From assembly GCF_016213215.1 (NCBI RefSeq), contig NZ_JACRAW010000163.1:62001-126000 (forward strand): a stretch of 64,000 nt of DNA, given 5' to 3'. Shown in pieces: positions 9,628 to 19,534 of the stretch (position 1 is its first letter; the number at the start of each line of letters is the position of its first letter). The notes beneath the pieces are model-generated. The model saw nothing but the letters and a program-made list of their open reading frames with translations, was not told the origin of the DNA and did not search any database. Source of the stretch: Bradyrhizobium sp. (lineage in GTDB: Bacteria > Pseudomonadota > Alphaproteobacteria > Rhizobiales > Xanthobacteraceae). The translations under genes and the position numbers were made by a program.

Positions 9628-10467
9628 ATGTCAAGCGCCAAGGCTTCTACGGCGACAGAAGCGGCAGTGCCGTTTCTATCGGTCAACAATATCGAGGTTG
9701 TCTACAGTCACGTCATCCTCGTGTTGAAAGGTGTATCGCTGGATGTGCCGCGAGGTGGAATCGTCGCGCTTCTCGGCGCCAATGGTGCGGGCAAGACAAC
9801 GACGCTGAAGGCGATCTCCAATCTGCTGCATGCGGAGCGCGGCGAGGTCACCAAGGGCTCGATCCTGTTCGACGGTGTCGAAGTGCAGTCCCTGTCGCCA
9901 AGCGAGTTGGTGCGGAGTGGCTGCATTCAGGTGATGGAGGGGCGGCGTTGCTTTGCCCACCTCACTGTCGAAGAGAATCTCTTGACCGGCGCCTTCACGC
10001 GCAGGGACGGCAAGTCCGCGATCGCGCAGGACCTGGAGCGAGTCTATGCCTATTTCCCCCGTCTCGGGCAGCGGCGTGGTTCAACCGCCGGCTATACGTC
10101 GGGCGGCGAACAGCAGATGTGCGCGCTCGGCCGCGCGCTGATGTCGCGCCCGAAGATGATCCTGCTCGATGAGCCTTCGATGGGCCTCGCGCCGCAAATC
10201 GTCGAAGAGATCTTCGAGATCGTGAAGGATCTCAACGTCAAGGAAGGTGTCTCGTTTCTTCTTGCCGAGCAGAACACCAACATGGCGCTCAAATATGCCA
10301 GCCACGGATACATCCTTGAAAATGGCCGTGTGGTGATGGACGGCAAGGCGCGGGCGCTCGCTGCAAATGAGGACGTCAAGGAATTCTATCTCGGCGTCGC
10401 CGGGGACAAGCGCAAATCATTCCGCGATGGGAAGCACTACAAGCGGCGCAAACGCTGGCTCGCTTAG
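9628..10467 (+). CDS. livF: Branched-chain amino-acid-type ABC transporter ATPase (LivF family)
   Basis: A 279-aa ABC ATPase with Walker A GANGAGKTT at residues 50-58, signature TSGGEQQM and Walker B ILLDEPSMGLAP. It is the second ATPase of the Liv cluster. ATG 9628 has GGAGAGGACC upstream and gives a normal length; an earlier start at 9550 would run through the intergenic spacer after the binding-protein gene. The C-terminus carries a short basic tail (KHYKRRKRWLA). It is the last recognisable gene of the cluster. Confidence 0.9.
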   Translation: MSSAKASTATEAAVPFLSVNNIEVVYSHVILVLKGVSLDVPRGGIVALLGANGAGKTTTLKAISNLLHAERGEVTKGSILFDGVEVQSLSPSELVRSGCIQVMEGRRCFAHLTVEENLLTGAFTRRDGKSAIAQDLERVYAYFPRLGQRRGSTAGYTSGGEQQMCALGRALMSRPKMILLDEPSMGLAPQIVEEIFEIVKDLNVKEGVSFLLAEQNTNMALKYASHGYILENGRVVMDGKARALAANEDVKEFYLGVAGDKRKSFRDGKHYKRRKRWLA

Positions 10468-10860
10468 GCGTGACGCTAAGTGATCGGCCCCCGTGAGTGG
10501 TCCGGAGCCGACGCAATGGAGTGGTCCGCCCCCTTCTAGCCACTGAGTTCGAGTCTAATCCGGTTTGGTGATGCTCGGTCTAAGATCGAGTTGGCCGATG
10601 TCTGAATTTAGCATTTCGGTTTTCGGAAGTGCTGTAGGCCGGGCTTGACGGCCGCTTCTGGCCCGAAGGCGTAGGTCCGGGAGGCGGCCATGTTGTCGGC
10701 TCATCGAGGTAGACCGGAAGCAGGCGGCGCAGCGCCCAAGCGGCGCGGGTGACCCGCTTCGGACTTGGGCGCATTCCAAGATTTTCGGTCAAGTGTGTTT
10801 AACGAGTAACAGTTCCACCGATAGGCGGCATGATAGCTTCGCAAGCTATGGGGGGCTGTC
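10468..10860. other. Gene-poor stretch, possible insertion remnant
   Basis: No supported gene. The left part has a near-repeat of GAGTGGTCCG at about 10495 and 10519, reminiscent of the edge of an old insertion element. A minus-strand open frame (10580-10792) has no recognisable domain. I would treat the segment as decayed DNA. Confidence 0.35.
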
Positions 10861-11265
10861 ATGAAGACATTAGCATTTGCCATCGCCGCTATCACATTGA
10901 TCGGAACGCCCGCTTTTGCGGCTGATATGGCCGTCAAGACACCGCCACCAGCGCCCGCGCCTGTTTTTGGCTGGACAGGATTCTATGCAGGTATCGAACT
11001 TGGCGGGAAATGGGCAGACACAACCTGGACAACAACATCCATTGGAGTGCCTGGTACTCCCATGGTTGTCGATTCATCATCGCCGAGAAACTATGATTCG
11101 TCTGCTTTCCGTTATGGCGAATACGCTTCATCAGGTGCGACACGCGAATATCGTGCGCGTCGAGCTGAACTATCAAATTCTACTGATCTGATGACGGCGA
11201 CTTCCGCTGGCGGCCCTGAGGCGAAGAACCTTGAGCACGGCGGACAGGTCCGCTGTCGCGGCTAG
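10861..11265 (+). pseudogene. Truncated outer-membrane beta-barrel protein gene (Omp25/RopB-like)
   Basis: The reading frame begins with a good signal peptide (MKTLAFAIAAITLIGTPAFA) and the Pro-rich spacer and WTGFYAGIELGG start of an Omp25/Omp31-type porin-like barrel. Such proteins are usually 200-280 residues; here the family pattern is lost after about residue 90 (RYGEYA) and the remaining 40 residues are unrelated and Arg/Ser-rich. There is no C-terminal barrel strand ending in Phe. I infer a 3' truncation or internal deletion, with the downstream stretch being unrelated sequence. It could in principle yield a short secreted peptide of 134 aa. Confidence 0.6.
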
Positions 11266-11395
11266 ACCGGACTTGCTTACCGAGGTCCTTGACCGCCCAT
11301 TTTTTGACCCTCAACGGACCTCGACGAATTCCAAACATATTTGCTGAAAGCGGCCCCAACATCTTTCGGGAAGTCGAGTTTCAAGCGACGGGTGA

Positions 11396-11424
11396 GAGTG
11401 AGGGCCTCTAACGAGCCCTCACTC
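11396..11424. terminator. Hairpin between truncated omp and the Cache gene
   Basis: A perfect 10-bp stem (GAGTGAGGGC with its complement) encloses a 9-base loop. It lies between the plus-strand omp remnant and the end of the minus-strand Cache gene, where a bidirectional terminator would be useful. There is no U-tract on either side, so termination is only a guess. Confidence 0.35.
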
Positions 11425-11513
11425 GTCTGCGTAATTTACGTTATGGCGGCAAACTCCGCAACGCGCGTACCAAGGGCACAAGCAGCCTCAAATTCCTTTT
11501 CATTCAATGCACG

Positions 11514-12035
11514 CTATTTTTTCAAATAGCCGACGTAATAGATGCCGATGATGTTGCTGTTTGCATCGCGGATTGGTTCATAGTCAGTGACGTAAGGCTT
11601 ACCCAAGATGTCTGCCTCTCCGAGATAGCCTTCACCCTTCGCAATAGCCGCGATGGCTTTACCCTTTGGGTCAAGAACCGTGCCTATCGCGCGCGACCCG
11701 TCATCCTTCTTAACGTTCGTTGTTACGCGGACGAACTCGTCACCGTTCTTAACAAAGATTGTGGCCGTCCCACCGGCTTCCTTCTGGACCTCGTCAACCA
11801 GTGCGAAATTGTTATTCATCTTGGTCGATCCAAAATTTAAGGTGGGGAGAATCTTGCCAGCAACTTCCTCCTTCCCGTTGATACTGGCTACACCCAGCGT
11901 CGCGGCCTTCGACTTGAGAAGTTGCATCGCAGTCTGCACATCCTCAGTAGGTCCGGCGACCACACTTGCGGGGAATTGAATCAAAAAGCCGGCAGTGAAG
12001 GCAGTCAATAATAGTGCGAGCATGCTTTTTTTCAT
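11514..12035 (-). CDS. Periplasmic single-Cache sensor-like protein
   Basis: A 173-aa secreted protein: a signal peptide (MKKSMLALLLTAFTAGFL to VVAG) followed by a Cache-type small-molecule-binding domain. The Cache pattern shows in ATIFVKNGDEFVRVTTNV, RAIGTVLDPKG and GKPYVTDYEPIRD with a final IIGIYYVGY. In receptors this domain is followed by a membrane helix and output domain; here nothing follows, so it is a free-standing binding protein. ATG 12035 is preceded by GGGAGA at a proper distance and begins the signal peptide, whereas the frame is open further upstream. Base composition looks somewhat lower in GC than its neighbours, and it sits in a gene-poor region, both compatible with acquisition. 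Confidence 0.7.
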   Translation of the reverse strand: MKKSMLALLLTAFTAGFLIQFPASVVAGPTEDVQTAMQLLKSKAATLGVASINGKEEVAGKILPTLNFGSTKMNNNFALVDEVQKEAGGTATIFVKNGDEFVRVTTNVKKDDGSRAIGTVLDPKGKAIAAIAKGEGYLGEADILGKPYVTDYEPIRDANSNIIGIYYVGYLKK

Positions 12036-12881
12036 CGTTATCTCCCATTGCCCCAGCAGCCCGATGTGAAGACACAATCGGGCGAGGAGCCTATGCAGTA
12101 ATGCGCGATAAGTGCGCTCTCTTTTCGCGTACTTGTCAATGTGGCCGATCGAAGTGAAAGAGGCCGCGCAAGGAGTTTTCATCCTAATACGTCATGCACG
12201 CTGTCTGGTTCATGGTGCTCATGCCGCGTGGCGCGTTCGTTGGAGTGAATGACCGCCTTTGGCCCTAAGCCGAACAACGCTTAAGCCGTTGTCACGTTGG
12301 CTGTCAGCGGTAGACCGGACATCGATCCGCGCTTGCCTCCACCGCCGCTTATGACCCCCCACACACACGACATTGGGCTCGGCTTGTCATTCATCGCCGA
12401 CGTCGATTGATTGCTGATCATGACCGTTGGAGGTGTCCGGCTCGTCTGCCGGCCAGCGGTTTAGCGGCGCCAGTCCTCTCTGGAGAGGTTTATGCCTTGG
12501 GCCATGCCGCACGTTCCCCATCTGCTCACTTGAACGACACAATGCTCGGTTCGGAGCCCGTGCAAGTTGAAGCCCAAGGCGGCTAGGGACAATGACGCAA
12601 GATGTGAAACGGCGCACATTTGATGCGAGCGGATTGGACTAAGATCACTGCTGAAAGTCGTGGTGCGAATATCCCTGCTTTCTAGGGAGCTTGCCATGAA
12701 CAAACTGTTCTTGATCGCACGCGTCGCAGCTGCGTTCGAAATGGCAAATGCAACAAAGGAAGCCTCCCATTGCATTCGCCCGGAAGTGCCGGAACCATAG
12801 AGCAATGTCGCGCTCTGAAGGTTCGCTCTTAGGGGAAATCCACGAGAGCTCATGCAAATCAGCAATTAGATCGGGTGCGAC
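12036..12881. other. Gene-poor 0.85-kb stretch
   Basis: No recognised gene family on either strand. It holds one weak small reading frame (12696-12800, listed separately) and minus-strand open frames without domains. The promoter of the cyclase-ATPase gene presumably lies at its right end. Confidence 0.4.
12696..12800 (+). CDS. Possible 34-aa small protein
   Basis: ATG 12696 follows AGGGAG at seven bases and gives a 34-residue peptide starting MNKLFLIARVAAAFEM. The start signal is good, but nothing else supports it. It may be the beginning of a decayed secreted protein. Confidence 0.25.
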   Translation: MNKLFLIARVAAAFEMANATKEASHCIRPEVPEP

Positions 12882-15800
12882 ATGGATTGTCCGAGCTGCG
12901 GCAGAGTCAACCCAGAGGGTAAGAAGGCCTGCGGCGACTGCTGCGCGCCGCTATTATTGCGCTGCCCTGCGTGCGGAGCCGACAACCCGTCGGGTAAAAG
13001 GTTCTGTGGCGACTGCGGCGCAGCGCTCATGCCGACGGGAGCCGAGCGAATATCGGCAGCGGCTCGAGTGTCGACGTCCACCGTGGTGCGGGTCACGGAG
13101 CCCTCTACCTTGTCACCCGCGCCAAGGTCTTCCGCCGAGCGCCGTCAACTCACAGTGATGTTCTGCGACCTCGTCGGCTCGACGGCGCTTGCGAAAAGGC
13201 TCGATCCGGAAGATCTACGAGAGATCATCGCCGAGTACCGCGATGGCGTGGCGGCCATCGTCCGCAAGTACGGTGGCACCATCAGCCGCTACATCGGCGA
13301 TGGCATGCTGATCCTGTTCGGCCATCCCTCAGCGCATGAGGATGATCCCGAGAGCGCGGTGCGCGCCGCGCTCGAGATCGCCGCGGCCGGGCATGCGCCG
13401 AGCGCCCCACGGGAGCTCGAGCTGAGGGTTCGCCTCGGGCTCGCGACTGGTCTCGTCATCGTGGGCGACCTGATCGGCAGCGAGGCCGCCGAGCCGCAGG
13501 CGGTGCTCGGCGAGACGCCGAACCTGGCCGCCCGACTGCAAGCGCTCGCCGAGCCGGATGGGGTGGTGATCGCTGAGGACACGCGGCGGCTCATCGGCGG
13601 GCTCTTTGATTACGAGGATCTCGGCGCGGTGATGCTGAAGGGCTTCGCCTCGCCGGTGCGCGCCTGGCGGGTGCTGCGTGAGGGTACGGCGGAAAGTCGC
13701 TTCGAGGCGTTGCACGCGGCGGCGCTCACCCCGTTGGTTGGGCGCGAGGAGGAGCTCGAGCTGCTGGTGCAGCGCTGGCAGCAGGCGAGGACGGGCACCG
13801 GCCAGGTAGTGTTGCTGGCTGGCGAGCCGGGGATTGGCAAATCGCGCCTCGTCGCGGCTCTCCAGGAGCGCATCGAGGGCGAGCCGCACACTCGCTTGCG
13901 GTATTTCTGCTCGCCGCATCATCAGGACAGCGCGCTATATCCCTTCATTGCCCAGCTGCAGCGAACCGTCGATTTCGAGCGCGAGGACACGCCGGCGGAT
14001 AGGCTAGACAAGCTGCAGGCGGTGCTATCCCCGGCATTGCCGCCCGACGAGGACATAGCAATCCTCGCCGAGCTGCTATCGATCCCGACCGGCGAGCGCT
14101 ATCCGCCGATTGCCCTCACGCCACAGCGAAAGAAAGAGAAGACTTTCGATGCCCTGTTTCGGCAGCTTGAAGGTCTGGCCCGGCGAAATCCAATCATGAT
14201 GGTCTTCGAGGACGCGCAATGGATCGATCCGAGCTCGCGCGAGTTGCTGGACCGGACCATCGATCGGGTGGCGATCCTGCCGGTGCTGTCGCTGATCACC
14301 TTCCGCCCCGAATTTCAGTCCGTGTGGACCGGAAAATCACACGTCAGCACGATGGTTCTGAACCGTCTTGATCACAAGGCGGGCGCCGCGCTGATCCGGA
14401 GCATGACCGGCGACCGGGGATTGCCGCCCGAGCTCGTCACTGAGATCGCCGAGCGAACGGACGGTGTGCCGCTGTTCGTCGAGGAACTGACCAAGGCTGT
14501 GCTCGAAGCGGGTGCTGCGGGGGTGGAGCGCGCCGTCTCGGCTGCACCGCTCCCGGGGCTCGCGGTGCCGCCCACCTTGCACGCTTCGCTGATGGCAAGG
14601 CTCGACCGTATTGGCCCGGTCGCGAAGCAGGTCGCGCAACTCGGCGCGGCCATCGGCCGGGAGTTCTCCTACGATCTGCTCGCCGCCGCCGCGCACCGGA
14701 GCGAGAGCGAGCTGCGATCGGCGCTAGACCGGCTGATAGGTGCCGGGCTGGTGTTTCGGCGCGGCGAACCACCCGATGTCAATTTCCTCTTTAAGCACGC
14801 ATTGGTGCAGGACGCGGCATACGGCACGCTGCTGCGCGGCCAGCGTCGTGAGTTGCACGCCCGTATCGCTGGCGCGCTGGAGAAGAAGCTCGCGACAAAC
14901 GCCGAAGCGCAACCCGAGATCCTCGCGCACCATTTTGGAAATGCCGGTTTGATCGAGAAAGCGGTTTCCTATTGGCAGGAGGCCGGCGAACGTTCCAAGG
15001 CGCGCTCAGCCACGGCAGAAGCGATCAGACAGATACGGAAGGCGCTCGATCTGTTGTCCCATCTACCGGACAGCGCCGAGAGGCAGCGCACCGAACTCCA
15101 GCTTCAACTCGCAATCGGCGGCGCGCTGATCGCCGCGAAGGGCCATGCGGACGAAGAGACCGGAAAGTCCTACGCGCGGGCGCGTCGTCTCTGCCAGCTG
15201 CTGAACGACACGCCGAATCTGCTCAAGGCGTTGTGGGGCGAGTTCGTTCATCACCACGTGCGCGCCGAAACGAAACTATCGCATCGCGCCGCCGAAGAAC
15301 TGCTCGAGTTGGCCGGACGACAAAACGACCGGGCCGCCCTGGTGGCCGGTCATCGGGCGGTCGGCGATAGTTGGCTGCATCGCGGAGAATTGCGCTTGGC
15401 GCGCGCGCATCTCGAGCAGGGGCTCGCACTTTACGATCCCACGGAGCATCGATCTCTAACGGTTCTGTTCGCCGAGAACGCCAGCGTGGCGATGCTCTCC
15501 TTCCTGTCGCTGACGCTCGGGCTTCTGGGTTTCGTCGATCAGGCCCGGGCGCGTAGCAGGCAAGCCCTGGCAGAGGCGCGCGAGCTGTCGCACCCCATCA
15601 GCCTCGCGTTCGCGTTAAGCGTCGCCTGCCGGCTGTATTTCGTGCTCGACGATCCACGGACCGTGCGCCTGCTGGCGGATGAGCTGATTGCGCTTACTAC
15701 CGAGCAGGGCTTTGCCTTCTTCCTCGCAATGGGAACGGCGTATCGCGGCTGGACCCTGGTCGAGGCCGGCGAATCCGAGGCCGGGATGGATCTGCTGAGG

Positions 15801-16250
15801 CTCGGGATCGAGCGATTCCAAGCGTCCGGCGCGGCGTGGACCCTTCCGTTCTACCTCGCGCAGCTTGCCACGGCGCATGTGAAGACGGGAACGCCCGAAG
15901 ACGGGCTCGGCCAACTATTCGAGGCTTTGTCTCTAACCGAGAAATCGGGCGTGCGGTGGTTCGAGGCCGAACTGCGATGTCGCCGAGGCCAGCTGTTGCG
16001 GACCACTCACCAGGACGCTGAGGCCGAGGCGGAGGCCGACTTTCGCCACGCCATCGCGATCGCGCGCCAACAGGAGGCGAAGCTCTGGGAACTCCGTTCC
16101 ACCATCACCCTCGCCCGGCTCTGGCGTGACAAGGACAAGCGCGATGAAGCACGCGGTCTCCTCGCGCCGGTCTACGGTTGGTTCACCGAGGGCTTCGACA
16201 TACCCGACTTGAAGAAAGCGGAGGCCTTGCTCGGCGAACTAGGCGCGTAG
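12882..16250 (+). CDS. Zinc-ribbon / class III adenylate cyclase / ATPase / TPR protein
   Basis: A 1122-aa cytoplasmic multidomain signalling protein. Two zinc ribbons come first (Cys 3, 6, 17, 20 and Cys 28, 31, 42, 45). The class III nucleotidyl cyclase domain (about 85-265) keeps the metal-binding Asp96 (FCDLVGST) and Asp140 (YIGDGML) and the transition-state residues Asn214 and Arg218 (TPNLAARL), so it should be catalytically competent. An AAA/STAND-like ATPase follows, with Walker A GEPGIGKS at 314-321 and a Walker B-like MMVFEDAQWID. The C-terminal 450 residues are helical TPR-like repeats. Proteins of this architecture are numerous in Bradyrhizobium; ligand and target are unknown. It is convergent with the RND operon. 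Confidence 0.88.
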   Translation: MDCPSCGRVNPEGKKACGDCCAPLLLRCPACGADNPSGKRFCGDCGAALMPTGAERISAAARVSTSTVVRVTEPSTLSPAPRSSAERRQLTVMFCDLVGSTALAKRLDPEDLREIIAEYRDGVAAIVRKYGGTISRYIGDGMLILFGHPSAHEDDPESAVRAALEIAAAGHAPSAPRELELRVRLGLATGLVIVGDLIGSEAAEPQAVLGETPNLAARLQALAEPDGVVIAEDTRRLIGGLFDYEDLGAVMLKGFASPVRAWRVLREGTAESRFEALHAAALTPLVGREEELELLVQRWQQARTGTGQVVLLAGEPGIGKSRLVAALQERIEGEPHTRLRYFCSPHHQDSALYPFIAQLQRTVDFEREDTPADRLDKLQAVLSPALPPDEDIAILAELLSIPTGERYPPIALTPQRKKEKTFDALFRQLEGLARRNPIMMVFEDAQWIDPSSRELLDRTIDRVAILPVLSLITFRPEFQSVWTGKSHVSTMVLNRLDHKAGAALIRSMTGDRGLPPELVTEIAERTDGVPLFVEELTKAVLEAGAAGVERAVSAAPLPGLAVPPTLHASLMARLDRIGPVAKQVAQLGAAIGREFSYDLLAAAAHRSESELRSALDRLIGAGLVFRRGEPPDVNFLFKHALVQDAAYGTLLRGQRRELHARIAGALEKKLATNAEAQPEILAHHFGNAGLIEKAVSYWQEAGERSKARSATAEAIRQIRKALDLLSHLPDSAERQRTELQLQLAIGGALIAAKGHADEETGKSYARARRLCQLLNDTPNLLKALWGEFVHHHVRAETKLSHRAAEELLELAGRQNDRAALVAGHRAVGDSWLHRGELRLARAHLEQGLALYDPTEHRSLTVLFAENASVAMLSFLSLTLGLLGFVDQARARSRQALAEARELSHPISLAFALSVACRLYFVLDDPRTVRLLADELIALTTEQGFAFFLAMGTAYRGWTLVEAGESEAGMDLLRLGIERFQASGAAWTLPFYLAQLATAHVKTGTPEDGLGQLFEALSLTEKSGVRWFEAELRCRRGQLLRTTHQDAEAEAEADFRHAIAIARQQEAKLWELRSTITLARLWRDKDKRDEARGLLAPVYGWFTEGFDIPDLKKAEALLGELGA

Positions 16251-16370
16251 AAGTCCATCGCGTCATTTCGCTGCGATGCGGAATTTGGTCGCTATCGGAC
16301 CATAGCGGATCTCGCCAGCCAATCTTGGTCTATGAGTACGCGCAGCCTGCGCGCGCTTGTCTGTTGCCGC

Positions 16371-19300
16371 TCAGGGCTCGGACTGCGGCACGGTCTTGGG
16401 GACTTGCGGCTTCCGTGCCGCCCGCCAGTTCTCGAACTTCTGCACCACGACAAAGAAGGCCGGCACGAACAGGACGGCGAGGCAGGTCGAGGCGAGCATC
16501 CCGGAGAACACGGTGATGCCGATCGACTTGCGCGCGCTGGCGCCGGCGCCGGTGGCCATCACCAGGGGGACCACGCCAAGGATGAACGCGAAGGAGGTCA
16601 TCAGGATGGGACGGAAACGTGCCCGCGCGGCCTCGATGGCGGATTCAAGGAGCGGCTTGCCGTCGCGCTTGTGCAGCTCCAGACCCACTTCGACGATCAG
16701 GATCGCGTTCTTGGCCGACAGCGCGATCAGAAGGATCAGTCCGATCTGGACATAGAGATTGTTGTCGATCTTCAGTGCCGTGAGCACCGCCATCGGGCCA
16801 AGCAGCGAAAGCGGCACCGCCAGGATCACGGAAACCGGTGCGTACCAGCTCTCGTACTGGCCAGCGAGGACAAGATAGACCAGCAGCATGGCCAGTCCGA
16901 AAACCAGATAGATTTGGCCGCTGACCGCCTTCTCCTGGTACGACATCGCCGTCCACTCGTAGCCGGAGCCGGGCGGCAGCGTTTTGTCCGCGATCTGCTC
17001 CATCAAGTGCAGCGACTGGCCGGAGCTGTAGCCCTGCGCGGGCAATCCAACGATGGTCGCTGAGGGATACAGATTGTACAGGCTGATCAGCGACGGGCCG
17101 ACCGTCGGCGTGATCCTGGCGACGGTGCCGATCGGGATCATGTCGCCCTGCTGGTTGCGCACCATCAGGTTGGCGATGTCGCGCTCGCTCAGGCGGAACG
17201 GGGAGTCCGCCTGCGCATAGACCTGGAACACGCGCCCGAACTTGTTGAACTGGTTGACAAAGGACGAGCCGAGATAGGACGAGAGCGCGGAGAACACCTC
17301 GTCCGTCGTCACGTGCAGGGTCTCGGTCTTCACCCGGTCGATCTCGACGTTGAATTGCGGCACCATCGCCCGGAACGGGGAACTGACGCGCTGCAGCGCG
17401 CTCTGGGTCTTGGCGTTCTCGATCATCGCGCTGGTGATGGCCTGCAGCTTGGCGAAGTCGCTGCTGCCCTCGCGCAGCTCGACCTGCATGGCAAAGCCGG
17501 CCGCATTGCCGATGCCCTGGATCGGAGGTGGCGGCAGTACGAGCGTCTGTGCCTCCGAAACATCGGCAAGTTTCTGGGTCAAACCGATCACCAGCGAACG
17601 CAGGTCCTCGCCGGGGCCGCGGGCGTCCCAATCCTTCAGGATGAGATATGCAACCCCGGCGTTGGCAAGGCTTGCGCTGTTGTCGAGCGCGGAGATGCCG
17701 GCAATGGTGATGACCTCGGCGACGCCCGGAGTCTGGCCGGCGATTTCGCTGACCTTTTCGAGCGCCTTCTGCGTGCGGTCGAGCGCGGCGCCGTCGGGCA
17801 GTTGCACCGCGGCGATCAGATAACCCTGGTCCTCGATGGGAATGAAGCCGGTCGGTACCCGCGACAGGCCATAGCCGCCGATCGCGATCAGGATAAGCGC
17901 GATGATCACGGAAACAGTGCTGTGCCGGACGATGCTGCCGATCAGCGCCGCATAACGCCTCTCCACCCGTTCATAAATATTGTTGAAGCCCCGATAGAAC
18001 CAGTTGCGCTGTTCGGGCGGCACGGCAGGGCGCAGCCACAACGCGCATTGGGTCGGCTTTAGCGTCGCCGCGTTGATGGCGCTGATCAGCGCGGTCGCGG
18101 CAATCACCAGCGCGAACTGGGCGTAGATGCGTCCCGTCAGTCCCGGCATGAAGGCGGCCGGCAGAAACACCGAGATCAGGACCAGCGTAATGCCGACGAT
18201 CGGCGCAAACAGCTGGTCCATCGCCCGGATAGCGGCGTCATGGCCGGACATGCCGCGCTCGATGTTGTGGGCGGCGCCTTCCACCACGACGATGGCATCG
18301 TCCACCACGATGCCGATCGCGAGCACGATCGCAAACAGGGTCGACAGGTTGATGGTGAAACCGAGGGCGGCCATCGCCGCGAACGCGCCGATGATGGTGA
18401 CCGGAACGGTCGTGGCCGGCACCAGCATGGCCCGCCAGTCCTGCAGGAAGACCAGGATCACGACCAGCACGAGGAAGCCCGCCTCGATCAGGGTCATGTA
18501 GACTTCGTGCACGGAAGCTTTCACGAACTTCGTGGTGTCGAAGGGGGTGTCGTACTTGACGCCCTGCGGAAAGCCGCGCGCGAGCTCGGCCATTTTGTTC
18601 TGCACGGCCTGCTCGACTTCCAGCGCGTTGGCGCCGGGCGACTGGAACACGCCGATGCCGGTGGACGGCTGGTTGTTGAGCGAGAATATCTGGCTGTAGG
18701 TCTGGGCCCCGAGCTCGACCCGGCCGACATCGCGGACGCGCGTGACGTCGCCGCTGCTGCCGGTCTTGACGATGATGTCCTCGAACTGGGCAGTGTCGTC
18801 GAGGCGGCCGCTGACGTTGAGCGTGTACTGGAAGGACTGGCCCTGCGGCGTCGGCGGGGCGCCGACCTGGCCGGCCGCGACCTGCTGGCTCTGCTGCTGG
18901 ATCGCCTGGATGACGTCCTGCGGCATCAGCCCGCGGACCTGCAGCTTGCTCGGGTCGAGCCAGACGCGCATTGAATACTGGCCGGCGCCGAACACGGTGA
19001 CGTTGCCGACCCCGGGCAGCCGCGAAAGCTCGTCACGGATGTTGATGGTGGCGTAGTTGCTCAAGTAGAGGCTGTCATACCGCGCATCCGGCGATGTCAG
19101 CGTCACGAACATCAGGATCGCGGTCGAGCGCTTCTGCACGGTGACGCCCTGGTTCTGCACCGGCTGCGGCAGTTGCGACAGCGCGCTGGAGACGCGGTTC
19201 TGCACCAGCACCTGCGCGAAGTTGAGGTCTGTCCCGATCTTGAACGTCACGGTGAGCGTGTAGGTGCCGTCGGCGCCGCTATAGGACTGCATATAGAGCA

Positions 19301-19526
19301 TGTCCTCGACGCCGTTGACCTGTTGCTCGATGGGCAGTGCGACGGTGTCGACCACGGTCTTGGCGCTTGCGCCGGGATAGCGCGTGGTGACCTGCACGGT
19401 CGGCGGCACCACGTCCGGATATTGCGCGACGGCGAGATTGAACAGCGCGACGCCGCCGATCAGGATCATCAAGAGGGCGATGACGTTGGAAAGGACCGGC
19501 CGTTCGATGAAGAACTTGGAGATCAT
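16371..19526 (-). CDS. RND efflux pump inner-membrane transporter (HAE1/AcrB-type)
   Basis: A 1051-aa RND permease of the hydrophobe/amphiphile efflux family. The proton-relay residues are present as the Asp-Asp pair in GIVVDDAIVVVE in TM4 and the Lys in SAKNAILIVE in TM10. The N-terminus (MISKFFIERPVLSNVIALLMI) and total length match AcrB/MexB. It exports drugs or other amphiphiles across the envelope together with the adaptor encoded immediately upstream (8-bp gap, same operon). A good TAGGAG site precedes the start. No outer-membrane channel gene is nearby, so a TolC-like protein must be supplied elsewhere. Confidence 0.95.
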   Translation of the reverse strand: MISKFFIERPVLSNVIALLMILIGGVALFNLAVAQYPDVVPPTVQVTTRYPGASAKTVVDTVALPIEQQVNGVEDMLYMQSYSGADGTYTLTVTFKIGTDLNFAQVLVQNRVSSALSQLPQPVQNQGVTVQKRSTAILMFVTLTSPDARYDSLYLSNYATINIRDELSRLPGVGNVTVFGAGQYSMRVWLDPSKLQVRGLMPQDVIQAIQQQSQQVAAGQVGAPPTPQGQSFQYTLNVSGRLDDTAQFEDIIVKTGSSGDVTRVRDVGRVELGAQTYSQIFSLNNQPSTGIGVFQSPGANALEVEQAVQNKMAELARGFPQGVKYDTPFDTTKFVKASVHEVYMTLIEAGFLVLVVILVFLQDWRAMLVPATTVPVTIIGAFAAMAALGFTINLSTLFAIVLAIGIVVDDAIVVVEGAAHNIERGMSGHDAAIRAMDQLFAPIVGITLVLISVFLPAAFMPGLTGRIYAQFALVIAATALISAINAATLKPTQCALWLRPAVPPEQRNWFYRGFNNIYERVERRYAALIGSIVRHSTVSVIIALILIAIGGYGLSRVPTGFIPIEDQGYLIAAVQLPDGAALDRTQKALEKVSEIAGQTPGVAEVITIAGISALDNSASLANAGVAYLILKDWDARGPGEDLRSLVIGLTQKLADVSEAQTLVLPPPPIQGIGNAAGFAMQVELREGSSDFAKLQAITSAMIENAKTQSALQRVSSPFRAMVPQFNVEIDRVKTETLHVTTDEVFSALSSYLGSSFVNQFNKFGRVFQVYAQADSPFRLSERDIANLMVRNQQGDMIPIGTVARITPTVGPSLISLYNLYPSATIVGLPAQGYSSGQSLHLMEQIADKTLPPGSGYEWTAMSYQEKAVSGQIYLVFGLAMLLVYLVLAGQYESWYAPVSVILAVPLSLLGPMAVLTALKIDNNLYVQIGLILLIALSAKNAILIVEVGLELHKRDGKPLLESAIEAARARFRPILMTSFAFILGVVPLVMATGAGASARKSIGITVFSGMLASTCLAVLFVPAFFVVVQKFENWRAARKPQVPKTVPQSEP

Positions 19527-19534
19527 GGCCGCTC

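Noticed and set aside
10541..10570. GTTCGAGTCTAATCC-like text as a tRNA T-arm
   Set aside because: No acceptor stem, anticodon arm or second half of a tRNA is found around it.
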